A DNA stretch of 64,000 bases from Ammoniphilus sp. CFH 90114. Its GTDB lineage: Bacteria; Bacillota; Bacilli; Aneurinibacillales; RAOX-1. Below the pieces are notes generated by a model. The model worked only from the letters and a program-made list of their open reading frames with translations. It was not told where the DNA came from and made no database searches. Position numbers and translations under genes: made by a program. Of the stretch, positions 59,379 to 64,000 are shown in pieces. The stretch is taken from assembly GCF_004123195.1 (NCBI RefSeq), contig NZ_SDLI01000003.1:1-64000 (forward strand). Direction: 5' to 3'. Every line of letters starts with the position of its first letter. Position 1 is the stretch's first letter.

Positions 59379-60560
59379 TTATTTCTGACTAAGATAATTC
59401 AAGGCAATCGCAGACAGCATCGCTACACCAAGGGGGAGGGCGTCCTCATCCACATCAAACATCGGGTGATGTAAGGGATACGTTGTATTCTTCTCTGTAT
59501 TGCCCACCCCTAGACGGAAGAAAGCACCAGGAACAACATGTGTATAGTAGGAGAAATCCTCTCCACCCATAGAAGGCTTTACTAAGCTTTGCTTCCCAGC
59601 ACCAAGGACAGCATCAGCCGTCTGGAGAACGAGCTCGACCATCTGATCATCATTAATAATGGAAGGGTAACCTTTGTCATAGAGGAATTCGTATGTCGCC
59701 CCCATGGCCTCGGTCACTCCTTTAATCACCTTCTCGATCTTCTCCGGCATCTGCTCTCTTAAAGCGGGGTTCAACGTTCGAACCGTTCCTGTCAACTCCA
59801 CTTCCGGAGCAATAATATTGTTTGCAGAGCCCCCTTGAATCGTTCCGATCGTGATTACGACAGAATCTAACGGGTCCACCTGACGACTAGCGATATGTTG
59901 AAGCGCGGTAATGACCTGGGCCGTTACCGTTACGGAATCAACAGCTGTATGCGGATGAGCGGCATGACCGCCACGACCAATAACCTTAATGCGAATAAAA
60001 TCGGCTGCTGCACAACCTACCCCTTTTACAGCCGTAATACTTCCTGTCGGAACACCTGGGAATACATGGAGTCCAGCTATGGCATCAACCTTTGGATTTT
60101 GCAGGACACCGTCCTGAATCATGACTTCTGCGCCTCCACCGTTCTCCTCCGCTGGTTGGAAGATAAATTTCACATTTCCTCGTTCCGGTCTTTTCACTTG
60201 GGATAAGAACTGCGCTGCCCCCATAAGGATACTGGTATGGGCATCGTGTCCACAGGCATGCATTTTTCCTGGTATGGTAGACTTATATCCGGTTTGCTTT
60301 TGATCATGAATAGGCAAGGCGTCCATGTCTGCACGAAGAGCAATGGTCGGGCCCGGTTCCTTTCCGTAGAGAATCCCTACTACTCCTGTACGTCCTACGC
60401 CGGTTTGAACGTCTAATCCTAAAGATTTTAAATGAAGAGCTACCTTCTCTGCTGTTCGATGTTCCTCAAAGCTTAGCTCTGGATTCTGGTGGAAATCACG
60501 GCGCCATGCAATGATCTCTTCTTTTAACTTACTGGCCTGTTCCATAATAGTATTCTTCAT
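59379..60560 (-). CDS. M20-family amidohydrolase (N-acyl-amino acid hydrolase type)
   Basis: Zinc metallopeptidase-fold amidohydrolase of 393 residues. The signature blocks are AWRRDFHQNPELSFEE, LRADMDALPI, MHACGHDAHTSILMGAA, FQPAEENGGGA and, at the end, GGEDFSYY. They supply the metal ligands and catalytic Glu. Related enzymes hydrolyse hippurate, N-acetyl-amino acids or amino-acid conjugates. The ATG at 60560 follows GAGGAGA. It is a clear paralogue of the gene at 61943-63130. Confidence 0.92.
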   Translation of the reverse strand: MKNTIMEQASKLKEEIIAWRRDFHQNPELSFEEHRTAEKVALHLKSLGLDVQTGVGRTGVVGILYGKEPGPTIALRADMDALPIHDQKQTGYKSTIPGKMHACGHDAHTSILMGAAQFLSQVKRPERGNVKFIFQPAEENGGGAEVMIQDGVLQNPKVDAIAGLHVFPGVPTGSITAVKGVGCAAADFIRIKVIGRGGHAAHPHTAVDSVTVTAQVITALQHIASRQVDPLDSVVITIGTIQGGSANNIIAPEVELTGTVRTLNPALREQMPEKIEKVIKGVTEAMGATYEFLYDKGYPSIINDDQMVELVLQTADAVLGAGKQSLVKPSMGGEDFSYYTHVVPGAFFRLGVGNTEKNTTYPLHHPMFDVDEDALPLGVAMLSAIALNYLSQK

Positions 60561-60702
60561 ATTCGGTTCTCCTCTTAGATGAATCTGTATGAATATTTTG
60601 TAAGACAATGTTAAACAGGTATACTTATTAGTAGAATATAAGTGGCCTATAGTTTAATGTCAATAAACTGGGACTATTACCCAAAGGATGGTGACTTTTC
60701 AT

Positions 60703-61833
60703 TTGTCTAAGCTGTTAGATTATCTTCAAGAAAACCAAGAGAACATTCTTTTCGACCTTGAAACCCTTGTCCGTGCAGAGTCGCCTTCACAGGATAAACA
60801 AGCTGTAGATCGGTGTGGCCATGTCTTACAACAGCTCTTCCGAACTCATCTTGGAGTGCAAGCTGACGTTTTTCCTCAGGAAAAGACAGGGGATCATCTT
60901 CGCTTTGCCCTCGGTGTTGGTGAAGAGCAAATCCTTATCATCACCCACTTTGATACCGTATGGGATATTGGTCGTTTAACTTATCGTGTAGAAGAAAATA
61001 AAGCTTACGGCCCCGGCATCTTCGATATGAAAGGCGGTATTATCCAATCTCTTTGGGCACTCAAAGCGTGCGTAGATCTCCATGTTCCTTTGCAGTATAA
61101 GATTGTGTTTCTTTGTACGTCTGATGAAGAAATCGGGAGCGCTAGCTCACGTCAATTAATTGAAGAAGAAGCACGAAAGAGTCGTTATGTCCTTGTCCCC
61201 GAACCGGCTGTCGCTGATTCTGGGGCATTAAAAACTGCGAGAAAGGGCGTTGGAGAGTTTCGGCTAAAGATTAAAGGAAAAGCTACACATTCCGGTAATC
61301 ATCATGAAGAAGGAGTTAGTGCAGTTGAAGAGTTAGCCCGACAAATCATGTACATACATAGTCTTACAGATTACTCATTAGGCACGACCCTTAACGTGGG
61401 TATCGCTCGCGGAGGAACACGTGTGAATGTCGTACCAGACGAAGCGGAAGCTGTTATTGATCTACGTGTCACCTCCATGGCTGAAGCTGAACGCATTACC
61501 CACCTCTTGCATAACCTTAAACCTCAGGTACCCGGTACATCCATAACGGTGGAGGGGGATTTGGAACGTCCACCTATGGAACGCACAGAAAAAACAGTAG
61601 AGCTGTTCAACTTGGCAAAAGAATGCGGAGAAGATCTTGGAATACCGTTAACCGAAGCCTTTGTCGGTGGTGGAAGTGATGGGAACTTCACAGCTGCTCT
61701 TGGAGTTCCTACGCTTGATGGGCTCGGTCCTATGGGAGATGGGCCACATGCGGAGTATGAGCATGTTCTTATTGATCAGCTGCCCTTACGTTCGGCTTTA
61801 TTCGCCCATTTATTAATGAGGCTACAAAAATAA
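60703..61833 (+). CDS. M20-family metallopeptidase, glutamate carboxypeptidase-like
   Basis: M20 peptidase of about 376 residues related to carboxypeptidase G2. Metal ligands appear in ILIITHFDTVWDIG, YGPGIFDMKGGI, CTSDEEIGS (catalytic Glu pair) and VPEPA, and the last His near HAEYEHVLID. The dimerisation lid is present (GKATHSGNHHEEG). I choose a TTG start at 60703, served by AAAGGATGGTGA; the ATG at 60688 sits on top of that site. It is on the opposite strand from its M20 neighbours and less similar to them. Confidence 0.88.
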   Translation: MSKLLDYLQENQENILFDLETLVRAESPSQDKQAVDRCGHVLQQLFRTHLGVQADVFPQEKTGDHLRFALGVGEEQILIITHFDTVWDIGRLTYRVEENKAYGPGIFDMKGGIIQSLWALKACVDLHVPLQYKIVFLCTSDEEIGSASSRQLIEEEARKSRYVLVPEPAVADSGALKTARKGVGEFRLKIKGKATHSGNHHEEGVSAVEELARQIMYIHSLTDYSLGTTLNVGIARGGTRVNVVPDEAEAVIDLRVTSMAEAERITHLLHNLKPQVPGTSITVEGDLERPPMERTEKTVELFNLAKECGEDLGIPLTEAFVGGGSDGNFTAALGVPTLDGLGPMGDGPHAEYEHVLIDQLPLRSALFAHLLMRLQK

Positions 61834-61842
61834 AATAAAGAA

Positions 61843-61880
61843 CCCGTTGGCAGCACTTGAGTCTGGTCAACGGGCTTTTT
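61843..61880 (+). terminator. intrinsic terminator of the plus-strand M20 gene
   Basis: CCCGTTG/CAACGGG hairpin followed by CTTTTT, 10 bases after the stop. Confidence 0.9.
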
Positions 61881-61942
61881 ATTTACTATTAATTATCATA
61901 TATTACTCATGGATACATCATATTATTTTATATTACCTAAGA

Positions 61943-63130
61943 TTACTCAAGAAAACTTTCCCCAATATGATAAAGTACCGCCGATAAAAAAACCTTTCCC
62001 GCCACAAGCATCGATTGCTCGTCTACATCAAACTTAGGGTGGTGATGGGGATAGTCCGCCCCAAGCTCAGGATTTCCTCCACCTACGAAAAAGAATGACC
62101 CTGGAACTTTCTGCGTATAGTAAGCAAAGTCCTCTCCACCCATGATCGGCTTCATCTCAAATACGTTTTCTGTGCCAAGCACTTCCTTGGCTTGTTCCAC
62201 GATAACACGTGTTTGCTCAGGATGATTCCACACCGCTGGGTAACCCCTATGATAGACGACATTCGCTTGAGCCCCGGATGCTAGACAGGTAGCTTCCGTT
62301 ACGGCCTTGAGAGAATCCTCCATATCATCACGTACTTCTTCGTCGAATGTCCTTACCGTTCCCATAAGCTTGGCTGTGTTTGGAATGACATTATAAGCAT
62401 TTCCGCTGATAAAGGAACCTACCGTGAGAACAGCCGGCTTCAATGGATCGACTCGACGACTTACAATTTGTTGCAGATTGAGGACAAGTTGACTTCCTAC
62501 AACAAGAGAGTCTACCGTCAGATGCGGAGTTGCACCATGTCCCCCTTTGCCCATGATCTCAATGTCAAAATCATCCGTAGCCGCCATCATATAACCCTCA
62601 ACATAACCTAATTTTCCTATAGGAATCCCAGACCAAACGTGAGCACCATAGATAACATCCACTCCATCCAAGCAGCCATCTTCAATCATAGGAAGCGCAC
62701 CTCCGGGAGCCACCTCCTCAGCAAACTGGTGGATAAATACTACATTTCCTTGCAAATGTTCACGCACTTCACTCAATAGCTGAGCCACCCCAAGAAGCGT
62801 CGTGGTATGCACATCATGACCGCAAGCATGCATGACACCAGGTATACGAGACTTGTATTCCACTTCCTTCTCATCCTGGATCGGAAGAGCGTCGAAATCA
62901 GCACGAAGAGCTACCGTCTTTCCAGGTTTTCCTCCGCGCAAGAGTCCCACAACCCCTCTTCCTCCTACCCCTGTTCTCACCTCTAACCCTAGTGACGTCA
63001 AGAATTCCGCTACCTTTTTTGGTGTGCTCTCTTCTTCAAACGAGAGCTCCGGATACATATGGAAATCACGCCGAATTTTCACTAGCTCGGGATAGATCTC
63101 CTGAAGTCTTGAAAATAATTGATTCCGCAT
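61943..63130 (-). CDS. M20-family amidohydrolase (second copy)
   Basis: 395-residue paralogue of the gene at 59379. It contains IRRDFHMYPELSFEE, LRADFDALPIQDE, MHACGHDVHTTTLLG, IHQFAEEVAPGGALP (the usual QPAEE replaced by QFAEE) and GGEDFAYYTQ. The metal ligands are therefore intact. Substrate unknown. I use the ATG at 63130 with AAAGG 9 bases upstream; an ATG at 63139 overlaps that site. No partner transporter lies nearby. Confidence 0.9.
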   Translation of the reverse strand: MRNQLFSRLQEIYPELVKIRRDFHMYPELSFEEESTPKKVAEFLTSLGLEVRTGVGGRGVVGLLRGGKPGKTVALRADFDALPIQDEKEVEYKSRIPGVMHACGHDVHTTTLLGVAQLLSEVREHLQGNVVFIHQFAEEVAPGGALPMIEDGCLDGVDVIYGAHVWSGIPIGKLGYVEGYMMAATDDFDIEIMGKGGHGATPHLTVDSLVVGSQLVLNLQQIVSRRVDPLKPAVLTVGSFISGNAYNVIPNTAKLMGTVRTFDEEVRDDMEDSLKAVTEATCLASGAQANVVYHRGYPAVWNHPEQTRVIVEQAKEVLGTENVFEMKPIMGGEDFAYYTQKVPGSFFFVGGGNPELGADYPHHHPKFDVDEQSMLVAGKVFLSAVLYHIGESFLE

Positions 63131-63207
63131 CGTGATCATCCTTTTTTTCGTTCAATTGTTATTCACATTTCTTACATCATAACACATCTCGATTGCAAAG
63201 TTTTATA

Positions 63208-63236
63208 TTGACAACCTGTAATAGGCATGCCATAAT
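63208..63236 (+). promoter_or_regulatory. sigma-A promoter of pyrR
   Basis: A perfect TTGACA (63208-63213) and CATAAT (63231-63236) are separated by 17 bp. Confidence 0.8.
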
Positions 63237-63239
63237 GAT

Positions 63240-64000
<761 letters not shown>

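Overview
The window is chromosomal DNA from a low-GC, endospore-forming member of the Bacillales. Spo0F, SpoIIR, a YhcN-type sporulation lipoprotein, RpoE (delta) and a gene order close to the Bacillus subtilis glyA-ywl-spoIIR-prfA-tdk-rpmE-rho-glpX-murAB-tal-fbaA-spo0F-pyrG-rpoE-acd-ywjF and argS-ywiB-speB-speE-pbpG-ywhD blocks all point that way. Differences from B. subtilis (inserted chemoreceptors, IcmF, a sigma-54 controlled lysine aminomutase, an E. coli-type thymidine kinase, non-cysteine HesB protein) suggest a Brevibacillus/Ammoniphilus/Paenibacillaceae-like lineage; I cannot fix the genus.

Layout. 0.2-10.3 kb (minus strand): glyA, ywlG, rpiB, a chemoreceptor, ywlE, a ZIP transporter, mntP, ywlC (Sua5), a DnaA-box cluster, ywlB, a SAM-riboswitch-controlled homocysteine methyltransferase/MTHFR fusion, and spoIIR behind a sigma-F-type promoter. 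10.4-12.2 kb: a plus-strand GGDEF-EAL protein. 12.2-25.8 kb (minus): prmC, prfA, a YhcN-type lipoprotein, tdk, rpmE, a radical SAM protein, rho, glpX, murA, transaldolase, fbaA, spo0F (sigma-H-type promoter), pyrG (with a leader that looks like CTP-sensed reiterative-transcription attenuation) and rpoE. 26-37.8 kb: a membrane protein with an MltG-like tail, then a fatty/branched acyl-CoA catabolism block (icmF, tetR, two acyl-CoA dehydrogenases, hbd, thiolase, membrane Fe-S oxidoreductase) with candidate TetR operators. 38-46.4 kb: a second chemoreceptor, kamA with a sigma-54 promoter and an unclassified structured RNA, its probable PAS/sigma-54 activator, a HesB-like protein lacking cysteines, and a GltC-like regulator divergent from gdhA. 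46.4-56.5 kb: argS, ywiB, speB, speE, pbpG, small genes, ywhD, ywgA, ywfO and an RluA-type pseudouridine synthase. 56.6-64 kb: a small ORF, GNAT, hutH, a DUF1450 protein, three M20 peptidases, and pyrR (cut by the window edge) behind a PyrR-type attenuator.

How the parts work together: nucleotide supply (pyrG, pyrR, tdk), one-carbon and methionine metabolism (glyA, MTHFR fusion), translation termination and ribosome parts (prfA, prmC, rpmE), envelope synthesis (murA, pbpG), amino acid catabolism (kamA, gdhA, hutH) and acyl-CoA oxidation sit in short operons, most with visible regulatory devices.

The most unusual signal is a dispersed intergenic element present three times (14.3, 26.8 and 43.7 kb). 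Each copy is exactly 179 bp from first to last core motif: two CGGACAT-type cores 51 bp apart, then two inverted cores 51 bp apart, with the inner pair spanning 77 bp. The geometry is invariant although the sequence between the cores has diverged heavily. A diverged relative with the same 51-bp spacing appears at the left edge of the window.
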